A stretch of DNA of 64,000 nt from NCBI RefSeq assembly GCF_012986595.1, contig NZ_JAAQYM010000005.1, positions 62,001 to 126,000 of the forward strand, in the 5' to 3' direction. This DNA comes from Pseudomonas koreensis. Its GTDB lineage: Bacteria > Pseudomonadota > Gammaproteobacteria > Pseudomonadales > Pseudomonadaceae. Positions 40,017 through 49,263 of the stretch are shown here, one piece after another (the first letter of the stretch is position 1; each line of letters opens with the position of its first letter). The translations under genes were made by a program, and so were the position numbers. The notes below the pieces were generated by a model. That model had not been told where the DNA came from and searched no databases. It worked only from the letters and a program-made list of their open reading frames with translations.

Positions 40017-40937
40017 CTAAACGGCAACGCTGATCTCTTGCTTATCCACCGCCACCAGCGTCTCGATCATCGCCCTTGCTGCCGGAGACAAGCGAAACCC
40101 GGTGCGACTGACAATCCCGCAGCGCGCATTCATGCTCTCCAGATTCTGTGGCAGGTTGCGCCAGTGCAGCAGTGCCAGCGAACCCTGGGCAATGTCCTCG
40201 TAAAACGCCTCTTCCGTTCCGATGCCGATGGCATTGGATTGCAGCACCACTTTCACCAGCGCCGGGAAATGCTCGGTCTCGATGGTCGGCGAAAAATCGA
40301 TGCGGCCACTGAGGTTCGCCAGCAGTTTGCGAATGCCCGGCGGGATCAATGTGGTCGCCAGCGGGTAATCGAACATGTCGTTGGTCGACAGGCTTTCCTT
40401 GGCCAGCAACGGGTGCCCCGGGCGGCAGAAAAACACCCCGCGCTTGGGTGTCAGCGGCTGGGTCTGGAAGTTCGGGTCCGATTCGAAATGACGGATGTCG
40501 GCAATAAAAAATTCGATCTCTTCGCGACTCAGCGCGCGGCTGAGTTTTTCCCAGTTATCCACCTGAAAACAGGTGCGTACTTTCGGGTGCGCGTTGATGA
40601 ATTGCGCCACCGCATCCGGCACCAGTTTCACTGCCGGTGCCGGGCCGCAACCGAAGTGCAATTCACCGGCGTCGAGCTTGGTCATCTGCGTCACCTCGGC
40701 GCTGAGCAGCGCCGCGCCCTGCACCAGGGTCAGGGCGTGTTGCAGCACCACCTGGCCTTCGGGCGTCGGGCGCAGATCCTTGTTGCCGCGATCCACCAGC
40801 ACACAGCCGAACTCCTGCTCCAGCCCTTGAATGCTGCGGCTGAATGCCGGTTGGGTGATGCCCATGGCGTCCGCCGCACGAACAAAACTGCGGTGTTCAT
40901 TGAGGGCGATGAAGTAACGCAACTGGCGAAGATCCAT
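40017..40937 (-). CDS. LysR-family regulator next to atsK
   Basis: 306 residues from ATG 40937 (MDLRQLRYF); ATG 40952 is an alternative with poorer ribosome spacing. Winged HTH (LRYFIALNEHRSFVRAADAM then ITQPAFSRSIQGLEQEFG) and a CbbR-like effector domain (from about 95). It is divergent from atsK (181 bases), so atsK is the likely target. It resembles the second LysR gene at 43953, apparently a paralogue. The natural effector could be sulfate or an aryl/alkyl sulfate. Confidence 0.9.
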   Translation of the reverse strand: MDLRQLRYFIALNEHRSFVRAADAMGITQPAFSRSIQGLEQEFGCVLVDRGNKDLRPTPEGQVVLQHALTLVQGAALLSAEVTQMTKLDAGELHFGCGPAPAVKLVPDAVAQFINAHPKVRTCFQVDNWEKLSRALSREEIEFFIADIRHFESDPNFQTQPLTPKRGVFFCRPGHPLLAKESLSTNDMFDYPLATTLIPPGIRKLLANLSGRIDFSPTIETEHFPALVKVVLQSNAIGIGTEEAFYEDIAQGSLALLHWRNLPQNLESMNARCGIVSRTGFRLSPAARAMIETLVAVDKQEISVAV

Positions 40938-41010
40938 ATGCTTTTCCGGCATCCTAAAAATAGCTCGAAGGCATTTGCGACGAGGGTTGCTTGAGGTTTT
41001 AAATGCAAGC

Positions 41011-41028
41011 TCTTATTCCGTCAACGAA
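41011..41028 (+). promoter_or_regulatory. Shared sulfur-regulon-like element upstream of atsK
   Basis: TCTTATTCCGTCAACGAA, about 90 bases before atsK. A closely similar sequence precedes the hydrolase gene (51464) and the amino acid ABC genes (54479). A short palindrome ATCTATTAGAT (41039-41049) lies just downstream. Confidence 0.5.
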
Positions 41029-41118
41029 GCATATGAATATCTATTAGATGTAAATGGAATATAGATAGAGCGATGTTTCGCTGCCGTCCAACCGTAAGCA
41101 GTCGATGAGGGTCTACCC

Positions 41119-42039
41119 ATGAGCAATGCCGCACTCGCTGTAAAACCCGCTGTCCACGCGCTGGAAATTCATCCGGTGGCCGGCCGAATCGGCGCCGAGA
41201 TCCGTGGCGTGCACCTGTCCGGTGAGCTGGATGCCGCCACGGTCGAAGCCATCCAGCAGGCGCTGATCCAGTACAAGGTTGTGTTCTTCCGCGAGCAGAC
41301 CCAGCTCGACGATCAGCGCCAGGAAGCCTTTGCCCATCTGCTCGGCGAACCGGTGGCGCATCCGACCGTGCCGGTGCGTGAGGGCACGCGTTATCTGCTG
41401 GAGCTGGACGGTGCCGAGGGGCAGCGCGCCAACTCCTGGCACACCGACGTGACCTTCGTCGACGCCTACCCGAAAGCCTCGATCCTGCGCTCGGTGGTGG
41501 CCCCGGCCTTCGGTGGCGACACGCTGTGGGCCAACACTGCGACGGCGTACAACGAACTGCCGACGGAGCTGCGTGAGCTGGCGGACAAACTGGTCGCCGT
41601 GCACAGCAACGAATACGACTACGCCGGGGCCAAGCCGGACGTCTCGGCGGAGAAGCTCGAGCGCTATCGCAAGATCTTCACTTCGACCGTCTACGAGACC
41701 GAGCACCCGGTGGTGCGCGTACACCCGATCAGTGGCGAGAAGAGCTTGTTGCTGGGGCATTTCGTCAAGCGCATCAAAGGTTATTCGCAGGCTGATTCGG
41801 CGCACCTGTTCGGCTTGTTGCAGAGCCATGTGATTCGTCAGGAAAACACCGTGCGCTGGCGCTGGAAGGCGGGTGACGTGGCGATCTGGGATAACCGTTC
41901 GACGCAGCATTATGCGATTGATGATTACGGCACCCAGGACCGTATCGTGCGCCGGGTGACGCTCAAGGGTGAAGTGCCGGTTGGGGTTTCGGGGCAGCGT
42001 AGTCAGACGATCAAGGGTGCTGAGATCGTCGGCGTCTGA
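41119..42039 (+). CDS. atsK: AtsK, 2-oxoglutarate-dependent alkylsulfatase
   Basis: 306 residues of the TauD/TfdA family. Iron ligands His108 and Asp110 in NSWHTDVTF and His264 in STQHYAIDD, plus the 2-oxoglutarate Arg in DRIVRR, sit at the same numbers as in P. putida AtsK, and the sequence is very similar to that enzyme. It oxidatively cleaves alkyl sulfate esters to an aldehyde and sulfate. No signal peptide, cytoplasmic. A related taurine dioxygenase is the alternative, but the ats neighbours argue for AtsK. Confidence 0.92.
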   Translation: MSNAALAVKPAVHALEIHPVAGRIGAEIRGVHLSGELDAATVEAIQQALIQYKVVFFREQTQLDDQRQEAFAHLLGEPVAHPTVPVREGTRYLLELDGAEGQRANSWHTDVTFVDAYPKASILRSVVAPAFGGDTLWANTATAYNELPTELRELADKLVAVHSNEYDYAGAKPDVSAEKLERYRKIFTSTVYETEHPVVRVHPISGEKSLLLGHFVKRIKGYSQADSAHLFGLLQSHVIRQENTVRWRWKAGDVAIWDNRSTQHYAIDDYGTQDRIVRRVTLKGEVPVGVSGQRSQTIKGAEIVGV

Positions 42040-42048
42040 CCCGGCCTC

Positions 42049-42114
42049 TTCGCGAGCAGGCTCGCTCCCACAGGGGAATGCATTCCAAATGTGGGAGCGA
42101 GCCTGCTCGCGAAG
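42049..42114. repeat. REP pair, GTGGGAGCGAGCCTGCTCGC family
   Basis: Perfect-looking inverted copies between the convergent atsK and sulfatase genes. Confidence 0.93.
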
Positions 42115-42122
42115 CTTTTTCT

Positions 42123-43739
42123 TCACCAGACGCCGATCTGAACGACTTTCTCGCTCTCCGGCTCGCCATACCGAAAGCGCTGCCCGCGCAAATCGATCTC
42201 CTGATGGCTGATGGTCGTCCGCCGCTTCAACCCGCGCACCCATTCAAACAGATACCCCGCATGCTCCTCGCGCACCGCCGCGTACGCTGGATCCTCACCC
42301 AGATCGCGCAGCTCCTGCGGATCATTCAGCAGGTCAAACAACTGCGGCCGGAAGCCGTCATACGCCAGGTATTTCCAGCGCTCGCTGCGCACCATGGTCA
42401 TGCGGCAACGGTCGATCGGCTGGCCGAGGCGCTCGCGTGCGGGGGCCTGGAAGGCGTAGTCGTATTCGCTGATTGCGTAGCCGCGCCAGTCGGGGTTTTC
42501 ACCGTGCAACAGCGGGATCAGCGAGCGTCCTTCCAGCCGATGCTCGGCCCCCGGCAAACCCAATGCCTGCAGAAACGTCGGCAACGCGTCGATGGTTTCC
42601 GCCAGGCGCTGATCCACCGTGCCTCGCGTGATGTCTGCCGCCGCGCGCGGGTCGCGCACGATCAGCGGCACGCCCACCGCTTGCTCCAGCAAGAATTCCT
42701 TCTCGCCCAGCCAATGGTCGCCCAGAAAGTCGCCGTGATCGCTGGTGAACACGATCAGCGTGTCATCCCAACGTCCGTTGCTCTGCAGAAAATCGAACAG
42801 CCGCCCGAGTTGATCATCCACCTGTTTGATCAGGCCCATGTAGGTAGGGATTACATTCAATCGTACTGAGTCGCGAGAGAAGTTGAGGCTTTCCTCGTGC
42901 TGACGAAACGCTGTGTATACGGGGTGTTTGCTGGCTTTGGAGGGCGTCGCGCGGATCGGTTCTAGAATCGATTTCGTACTGTACAAGCTGTGGTATGGCG
43001 CCGGTACGATGTAGGGCCAGTGCGGTTTGATGTAGGACAGGTGCAAACACCAGGATTTGTCACCTTGCTCACCGATGAAGTCGATGGCTCGATCTGTAGT
43101 GTAGACAGTCTCTGAGAATTGCTCGGGAATTCGCGCTGGCAAATGCGCATGACGCATCTGCCAGCCGCTGAGGATTTCGCCGTTCTCGCCTTCGGCGGCA
43201 TTGGCCCAGTCGTGCCAGGGGTTGCGGCCGTCGAAGCCCTGCTCGCGCAGGTAATGGGTGTAGGGCGCGGATTCGCGCTTGTCGTCGAACAGCGGGTCGT
43301 CGGGGAAGATCCCGTCGTGGCGAAAGTACGGTTCGAAACCGACCTCGTTGAGCACCTCGGCCTGCGCGCTGTCCGGGTTGATCGCCAGACGCTGCAAGGC
43401 ATCGACGTTGGCCGTGGCGTGGGTCTTGCCGACCAGCGCAGTGCGAATGCCGTGGGGGCGCAGGTAATCGCCGATCGTCAGTTCTTCCAGCGGCAACGGC
43501 ACGGCGTTCCATGCGACCTGATGGCTGCTGACGTAACGCCCGGTGTAGGCCGACATTCGCGACGGCCCGCAGATCGTGCCTTGGGTGTAAGCGCGGCTGA
43601 AGCGCACGCCGGCGGCGGCCAGACGATCGATGTTCGGCGTGTGCAGATGCGGGTGGCCGTAGCAGGACAGGTAATCGCGACGCAGTTGATCGCACATGAT
43701 GTACAGCACGTTGCGCACGGGGTTTTGCGGGTTGGACAT
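42123..43739 (-). CDS. Formylglycine sulfatase / phosphonate monoester hydrolase-type enzyme
   Basis: 538 residues from ATG 43739; a GTG at 43748 is possible. Metal ligand segment VLYIMCDQLRRDYLSCYG and the sulfatase signature CGPSR with Cys57 (the formylglycine precursor), GDHW and TSDHGDFLGDH. Position 57 and the CxPSR pattern recall rhizobial phosphonate monoester hydrolase, but the sulfur context favours a sulfate ester. No signal peptide. It is distinct from atsA in sequence and follows a LysR gene in the same direction. Confidence 0.88.
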   Translation of the reverse strand: MSNPQNPVRNVLYIMCDQLRRDYLSCYGHPHLHTPNIDRLAAAGVRFSRAYTQGTICGPSRMSAYTGRYVSSHQVAWNAVPLPLEELTIGDYLRPHGIRTALVGKTHATANVDALQRLAINPDSAQAEVLNEVGFEPYFRHDGIFPDDPLFDDKRESAPYTHYLREQGFDGRNPWHDWANAAEGENGEILSGWQMRHAHLPARIPEQFSETVYTTDRAIDFIGEQGDKSWCLHLSYIKPHWPYIVPAPYHSLYSTKSILEPIRATPSKASKHPVYTAFRQHEESLNFSRDSVRLNVIPTYMGLIKQVDDQLGRLFDFLQSNGRWDDTLIVFTSDHGDFLGDHWLGEKEFLLEQAVGVPLIVRDPRAAADITRGTVDQRLAETIDALPTFLQALGLPGAEHRLEGRSLIPLLHGENPDWRGYAISEYDYAFQAPARERLGQPIDRCRMTMVRSERWKYLAYDGFRPQLFDLLNDPQELRDLGEDPAYAAVREEHAGYLFEWVRGLKRRTTISHQEIDLRGQRFRYGEPESEKVVQIGVW

Positions 43740-43855
43740 GGGGTTCACCGGTCAGGGAGACAGGCGAGGGTTGTCGCTTCCGGTGGGGGTGTTCGGCAAG
43801 TGCATTTGGGGAATGGGTTTTATGCAGTGGATGCATCGGTGCCTGCGCCGACCTC

Positions 43856-43945
43856 TTCGCGAGCAGGCTCGCTCCCACAGGGTTCGTGGCGATCAAATTC
43901 TGCATTCACCACAATCCATTGTGGGAGCGAGCCTGCTCGCGAAAG
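43856..43945. repeat. REP pair, GTGGGAGCGAGCCTGCTCGC family
   Basis: Near-perfect inverted copies between the second LysR gene and the sulfatase gene. Confidence 0.93.
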
Positions 43946-43952
43946 CGTCATG

Positions 43953-44897
43953 TCAGACAGCAAAATTCTCCAGTGAACAGACTTCATCATCCACCGCATC
44001 AACCGCCTTGATCTGCTCAATCATCGCCTCCGCCAGCGGCGACAACCGATACCCCGCCCGACTGACAATCCCGTAGCGGGTGTACAGCTCCTCCAGATCA
44101 TCCGCCAGACCCTCGATCCGCAGACACACCAGCTCACCTTTGGCCTGATGCAGCGCATCGGAATACGCCCCGACAATCCCGATCGCCTCCGAACGCAGCA
44201 CCACGCTGAGCAGGCTGGAGCTGTTTTCGCATTCGACATTGGGCGTGAAATCCGGGCGGCCGCTGAGGTCGACGATGACCTTGCGCAAGTTCGGCGGACG
44301 AATGCTCACCGCCAGTGGATAGCTCATCAATTGCTCGGCCGTGACCCGTTCAAGAGCGGCCAGCGGATGCCCGGCACGGCAACAGAAATGCCACTTGCGC
44401 GGGCGTAACCGATAGGTGAGGTAATCCGGATCGGCCTCGAAGTGCCGGGTGTCGGCGACGAAGAATTCGAACTCCTCGCTGAGCAGGCGTTTGCTCAGGC
44501 TCTGCCAGTCATCGACCTGAAACTGCACCCGCGCTTTCGGGTAGCGCCCGATGAACGCGCCGATCGCACGCGGAATCAATCCGGCTGCCGGCGCCGGGCC
44601 ACAACCGAAGCGCAACTCGCCCGCTTCCAGGCCATTGAACTGGCTGATCTCGTTGGCCATCTGCTGCGCGCCGCTGACCAGTCGCCGCGCATGTTCGAGC
44701 AGCACCTGACCCTGTTTGGTCGGCGGCAGGTCCTTGCGCCCGCGATCGACCAATTGGCAGCCAACGCTGTGCTCCAGCGCCTGAATGCTGCGGCTGAAGG
44801 CCGATTGCGACAGGTTCACCGCCTGCGCGCCGGCGACGAAGCTGCGTTGTTCGGCAAGGGCGATGAAGTGACGTAACTGGCGCAAGTCGATATGCAT
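43953..44897 (-). CDS. LysR-family regulator, paralogue of the atsK-linked one
   Basis: 314 residues. HTH segment LRHFIALAEQRSFVAGAQAV and LSQSAFSRSIQALEHSVG is very like the gene at 40017, as are the later blocks ELRFGCGPAPAAGLIPRAIG and GIVSRAGYRLSPLAEAMIE. It lies divergently from the TonB-dependent receptor (165 bases), the probable target. Two near-identical regulators a few kilobases apart point to a duplication within the sulfur region. Confidence 0.9.
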   Translation of the reverse strand: MHIDLRQLRHFIALAEQRSFVAGAQAVNLSQSAFSRSIQALEHSVGCQLVDRGRKDLPPTKQGQVLLEHARRLVSGAQQMANEISQFNGLEAGELRFGCGPAPAAGLIPRAIGAFIGRYPKARVQFQVDDWQSLSKRLLSEEFEFFVADTRHFEADPDYLTYRLRPRKWHFCCRAGHPLAALERVTAEQLMSYPLAVSIRPPNLRKVIVDLSGRPDFTPNVECENSSSLLSVVLRSEAIGIVGAYSDALHQAKGELVCLRIEGLADDLEELYTRYGIVSRAGYRLSPLAEAMIEQIKAVDAVDDEVCSLENFAV

Positions 44898-44930
44898 TTT
44901 TCACATAAAAAATATCCGGGAAATGCATTG

Positions 44931-44973
44931 GATATGCATTAGGTCGACTCCTTATAAAGGCAATCTCTTATGC
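44931..44973 (+). promoter_or_regulatory. Element upstream of the TonB receptor, related to the one before the hydrolase
   Basis: GATATGCATTAGGTC, then TTATAAAGG, then CTTATGC. The region before the hydrolase at 51441 has CATATGCATTATAGGTC, AATAAATAGC and CTTATTCC in the same order, so the two upstream regions look related. Confidence 0.4.
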
Positions 44974-45062
44974 AGTAAATATTTGTAAATCCATAAATAA
45001 ATAACTTAAAAGAATATGCAGCGCGGAAGATGTCTGTGTGTTTTTTGACCAGGAGCCGCGCC

Positions 45063-47423
45063 ATGAGTCCGTTGAACCTTGCGTCACCCTTAACGCCACG
45101 ACGGCTCAAACGCCTGCCTCTGGCCCTGTTGCTGGCGGGGAGTGCCAGCTGGACCCACAGCTACGCCGCCGAGGCTGAAACCCCGCCGCCGACCCCGGCC
45201 GGCAAGCCGGCGGCTAACAGTTCGCAACTGGAAACCGTGACCGTCACCACCCGCCGCCGCGAAGAAAGCTCGCAAGACGTGCCGACACCGATGAGCGTGG
45301 TCAGCGGCCAGACCCTGGAGACGCAGCGGGTCTACCGCATTCAGGATTTGCAGCAACTGGTGCCCAGCGTCAACGTCGCCTACATGCATGCGCGCCAGTC
45401 CAGCGTGTCGATTCGCGGCCTGGGCAACAACCCGGCCAGCGACGGTCTGGAAGGCAGCGTCGGTCTGTACATCGACAACGTGTACCTGGGCCGTCCGGGG
45501 ATGGCGGTGTTCGACCTGATGGACATCGAACAGCTCGAAGTCCTGCGCGGGCCGCAGGGCACGCTGTTCGGCAAGAACACCACCGCCGGGGTGATCAATA
45601 TCAGCACCCGCGCGCCGACGTTCACACCCGAGCGCAGCATCGAAACCTCGGTCGGCGAGGACGGTTATTTCCAGACCAAGGGCACCATTTCCGGGCCGCT
45701 CAACGATGAGCTGGCCGGACGCTTTTCGGCCTATCGCACCCGCAGCGACGGCGACATCAAAAACGAATACAACGGGCACGATCTGAATGGCGGCTCCCGC
45801 GATGGCTTCCGCGCGCAGTTGCTGTTCAAGCCCAACGAAGATTTCAATCTGCGCTGGATCGGCGACTACAACGAAGAGGATTCCAGTGCCGGTACCCGTG
45901 TGCTGTACAGCACGGGGCCGACCATCAACGGCGTCAACCTGTACCAATCGCGGGCCAATGCCGCTGGCGCAACGCTGGTCAACGGTTCGCACCGCAAGGT
46001 CAATCTGGACAACGACCAGCACGTCACCGTGCATCAGGGCGGCACGTCGGTGGAGGCCAACTGGACGTTGCCGAGCGATTTCACCCTGACCTCGATCAGC
46101 TCCTACCGCTTCTGGAATTTCACCCCGGCCAACGACGACGGCCTCAACGTGGCGGCGACCTACAACGCCGGCGTTTCGGTCGAGGACAAACAGTATTCGC
46201 AGGAATTTCGCCTCGCCTCGCCCAAGGGCGAATTCTTCGATTACGTGGTGGGTGCGTATTACTTCGGCTCGGACCTGGACAACAAATCCTTCGCCTATTA
46301 CGGCCCGCAGGCCGACATCTGGAATGGCACCCCGCGTGGCGCCCTGGCGAATGTCGGCAGTGTCGGCAACGGCCACATCAAGACCGACAGCTTCGCGCTG
46401 TTCGCCCAAGGCACCTGGCACCTCACCGAACGGCTGGACTTCACCGCCGGGGTGCGCGGCACCTATGAAGAGAAAAACGCCTGGGTCACCCGCGATGCGC
46501 CCGTCGGTGGTGCAACGGTAACCGGCGCCGCCGCCACCGCGCGCCGCGGACGGGCCGGTGCCTACGATTCCGGTGATCTCAATCAGTACAGCTCCAGCCC
46601 TTCCGGGTTGCTCAACTTAAGCTATCGCATCACCGATGACCTGCTCGGTTACGCCACGCTGTCCCACGGCGAAAAATCCGGTGGGGTGAACCTCGCGGTG
46701 GGGTCGGCGCCCACCGCCGGCGCCGACTCGCTGCTGATCGGCACCGAACGCGCCAACAACGCCGAGCTCGGCTTCAAGAGCACCCTGTGGGACCGCCGTC
46801 TGCAACTCAACGCCAACCTGTTCTGGACCCAGGTCAACGCCTACCAGACCAACGCCTACGACGACGTCAACCGCGTGCAATACCTGACCAACGCCGGCTC
46901 CGTGCGCTCACGCGGCGTCGAGTTTGAAAGCACGGTGATCCCGCTGCGCGGCCTGACCCTGAACTTCAACGGCTCGTACAACGACGTCAGCTACCTCTCG
47001 TACAAAGATGCGCCGTGCCCGCCGGAAGTCAGCCAGGCACCGGGCGCACCGGCCTCTTGCGACCTCAGCGGCCACCAGGTGGTCGGCGCGTCGAAATGGA
47101 TCGGCAACGCCAACGGCGAATACAAATGGAATCTGGCCAACGGCTTTGAACCCTACGTCACCGCCAGCTACGCGTTCCGCTCGAAAGCGGTGGGTACGGT
47201 CGAGGATTCCGACTACGGGCAGATCCCGAGCTACGCCGTGGTCAACTTCTCCACCGGTCTGCGCGGCGACTTCAACCAAGGGCAGTGGGACGTCTCGCTA
47301 TGGCTGAAAAACGCCTTCGACAAAACCTATTACACGACGCTGTGGACCGGCGGCAACGGCGGCTATGAAGGCCTGCTCGGTACGCCGCGCACCCTCGGCG
47401 TTACCGGTCGCTACGACTTCTGA
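45063..47423 (+). CDS. TonB-dependent outer membrane receptor, likely for sulfate esters
   Basis: 786 residues from ATG 45063 with AGGAG upstream. Signal peptide (about 1-36, cleaved near SYA-A). TonB box-like LETVTVTTRR at the mature N-terminus, a plug domain (SVRGLG-type segment SVSIRGLGNNPAS, LRGPQGTLFGKNTTAGVINI), and a 22-strand-type barrel ending in GVTGRYDF with C-terminal Phe. It lacks the STN signalling domain, so no sigma-factor surface signalling. Neighbours suggest a role in importing aryl or alkyl sulfates rather than iron, an inference. Confidence 0.9.
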   Translation: MSPLNLASPLTPRRLKRLPLALLLAGSASWTHSYAAEAETPPPTPAGKPAANSSQLETVTVTTRRREESSQDVPTPMSVVSGQTLETQRVYRIQDLQQLVPSVNVAYMHARQSSVSIRGLGNNPASDGLEGSVGLYIDNVYLGRPGMAVFDLMDIEQLEVLRGPQGTLFGKNTTAGVINISTRAPTFTPERSIETSVGEDGYFQTKGTISGPLNDELAGRFSAYRTRSDGDIKNEYNGHDLNGGSRDGFRAQLLFKPNEDFNLRWIGDYNEEDSSAGTRVLYSTGPTINGVNLYQSRANAAGATLVNGSHRKVNLDNDQHVTVHQGGTSVEANWTLPSDFTLTSISSYRFWNFTPANDDGLNVAATYNAGVSVEDKQYSQEFRLASPKGEFFDYVVGAYYFGSDLDNKSFAYYGPQADIWNGTPRGALANVGSVGNGHIKTDSFALFAQGTWHLTERLDFTAGVRGTYEEKNAWVTRDAPVGGATVTGAAATARRGRAGAYDSGDLNQYSSSPSGLLNLSYRITDDLLGYATLSHGEKSGGVNLAVGSAPTAGADSLLIGTERANNAELGFKSTLWDRRLQLNANLFWTQVNAYQTNAYDDVNRVQYLTNAGSVRSRGVEFESTVIPLRGLTLNFNGSYNDVSYLSYKDAPCPPEVSQAPGAPASCDLSGHQVVGASKWIGNANGEYKWNLANGFEPYVTASYAFRSKAVGTVEDSDYGQIPSYAVVNFSTGLRGDFNQGQWDVSLWLKNAFDKTYYTTLWTGGNGGYEGLLGTPRTLGVTGRYDF

Positions 47424-47446
47424 TCTGTCATTCAAGGAGCTGCATC

Positions 47447-48790
47447 ATGTTGCCAGGCAAAACCGCTTTAGCGCTGTTGTTATCCGGTGCAGTGTCAAGC
47501 ACCGGGGCGCTCGCCGCGCCCAGCGTGTACCCGACCGGCGTCACCCATTACGACCCGAACAAGGCATTCAATCAGTACGTGATCTTCAGTGGTGCCGACA
47601 AGCAAACGCACCTGATCGACATGAATGGCAACGAAGTGAAGACCTGGCCGCAAGCGGGTTTTCCTTCGGCGATCATCGATCCGCAACTGGTCGGCGGTGA
47701 GCGCGGGCATGTGCTGCTGCAACTGAGTGACAAGGATCCGGGCAAGCTCGGTTCGGCCGGCAACGGTCTGGGCAACCAGAACGTCGGCGAACTGGACTGG
47801 AACGGCAAAGTCCTCTGGCAGTGGGGCGACAAGGCGCCCGGAGGCGCGGCGCAGCAGCATCATGATCAACGTCGCCTGAGCAACGGCAACACTGTGGTGC
47901 TGGCGAACAAGGTGCACCCGGTCAAAGGCTTCAAAGTGCCCGAGGTGATCGACGATGCCATCTATGAAGTCAGCCCTGACGGCACGGTGAAGTGGCAGTG
48001 GCTGGCCTCGGAACACCTGAACGAATTTGGCTTCACCCCAGAGCAATTGAAGCTGGTGCGCGCCAGCGACAATCCGGATTACCTGCACATCAACAACCTC
48101 AGTGTGGTCGGGCCGAACAAGTGGTTCGATGCCGGTGACAAGCGCTTCAATCCGGACAACCTGCTGCTCGATTCGCGCAATGCCAACTTCATCGCGATCA
48201 TCGATAAACACAGCGGCAAAGTGGTCTGGCGCCTCGGCCCGAACCTGCCGCTGATCGACCCAAAAACCGCGCAAAAACTGCCGCGACCGGTAGACCAGTT
48301 TGTCGGCCAGCATGACGCGCACATCATCCCGGCTGGACTGCCGGGTGCCGGCAACCTGTTGGTGTTCGACAACCAGGGTTCGGCGGGGTATCCGAACGTC
48401 ACCCTCGGGCTGATTTCCGGCTCGCGGGTGCTGGAAATCGATCCGCTGAAAAATGAAATTGTCTGGCAGTACAGCGCGGCCAATTCGAAGCAGCCGGGTT
48501 GGGCGTTCTACAGCTCGTTCATCAGCAGCGCGCGACGGTTGCCCAACGGCAATACGCTGATCGACGAAGGCATGAACGGGCGGTTTTTCCAGGTCACGGC
48601 CAGCGGTGAAAACGTCTGGGAATACGTCAGCCCGTATCTGGGCAAGGCGCCGGGCAGCGACGCGATCAGCAACTGGGTCTATCGGGCGTTGCCTGTGAGT
48701 TATGACTGGGTGCCGGCCGGCACGCCACGTTCCGAGACCGCCGTGATTGCCCCGACCACTGGCGTGCAACAGACCAGCGCCAGTCGTTAG
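47447..48790 (+). CDS. Secreted arylsulfotransferase-family protein
   Basis: 447 residues. Signal peptide cleaved near ALA-A (about 23). Beta-propeller-like repeats with Asp-x-Asn-Gly motifs (HLIDMNGNEV, ELDWNGKVLWQW, EVSPDGTVKWQW) and the family His segment GQHDAHIIPAG. These fit the bacterial arylsulfotransferase (PF14269-type) family, which moves sulfate between phenols in the periplasm. It follows the TonB receptor by 23 bases, so they are one operon. A lyase-like role cannot be excluded. Confidence 0.82.
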   Translation: MLPGKTALALLLSGAVSSTGALAAPSVYPTGVTHYDPNKAFNQYVIFSGADKQTHLIDMNGNEVKTWPQAGFPSAIIDPQLVGGERGHVLLQLSDKDPGKLGSAGNGLGNQNVGELDWNGKVLWQWGDKAPGGAAQQHHDQRRLSNGNTVVLANKVHPVKGFKVPEVIDDAIYEVSPDGTVKWQWLASEHLNEFGFTPEQLKLVRASDNPDYLHINNLSVVGPNKWFDAGDKRFNPDNLLLDSRNANFIAIIDKHSGKVVWRLGPNLPLIDPKTAQKLPRPVDQFVGQHDAHIIPAGLPGAGNLLVFDNQGSAGYPNVTLGLISGSRVLEIDPLKNEIVWQYSAANSKQPGWAFYSSFISSARRLPNGNTLIDEGMNGRFFQVTASGENVWEYVSPYLGKAPGSDAISNWVYRALPVSYDWVPAGTPRSETAVIAPTTGVQQTSASR

Positions 48791-48904
48791 CAGACATGGA
48801 ATCAATGCTCGAGATTTGAATGAGGGCTTATTGCAATCTCGTCGTTAATTGCAAGGCAATATCTGCGCGTCAAACCGCATAAAATATCAGTCGAGCAGGT
48901 AAAC

Positions 48905-48936
48905 AAGCCGGTGCATGAAAGTGCATCGGCTTTTTT
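48905..48936 (+). terminator. Intrinsic terminator of the receptor-arylsulfotransferase operon
   Basis: AAGCCGGTGCA (48905-48915) pairs with TGCATCGGCTT (48922-48932) with one G-T pair and a 6-base loop, then a T-run (48931-48936). Confidence 0.8.
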
Positions 48937-49263
48937 ATTGTTGACGGTAACGCAGGCAAATATCGGCTTCGTGGCAGTGGCCCGGTAATCCCGATCAGGC
49001 CAAATCAATGCGTTGCGTGAATACTTTTAATGCCTGAAAAGCATGTGTTTTTCAGCCCCTCGCTACAGCCCTTGTGAAGCGCGGCTTTGGCGGAATTGAT
49101 CAATTGTTATATTCCATAAAAGCCTATGCATAACGTTAAAGATTACTTTCAGAGATAAGCGTCAAACCCAATGATTAGCCCATCGATCTGCCGTGGGGGA
49201 TTCAACAAACGGCGGATCGGCAGTTTTTGTAGAGAACGCAAAAAGACCGCAGGGAGTGAATCA
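48937..49263. other. Gene-free leader region before tonB
   Basis: No convincing gene. AT-rich, with a perfect 12-bp palindrome AATTGATCAATT at 49094-49105 followed by GTTATATTCC and GATAAGC, so it probably holds the tonB promoter and a regulator site. GCAGGGAGTGAA provides the ribosome site. Confidence 0.5.
49094..49105. promoter_or_regulatory. 12-bp palindrome upstream of tonB, possible operator
   Basis: AATTGATCAATT, perfect palindrome about 160 bases before the tonB ATG. The binding protein is unknown. Confidence 0.35.

Noticed and set aside
48802..49008. 68-codon minus-strand ORF after the arylsulfotransferase gene
   Set aside because: It spans the intrinsic terminator, has no ribosome site and no recognisable composition or family.
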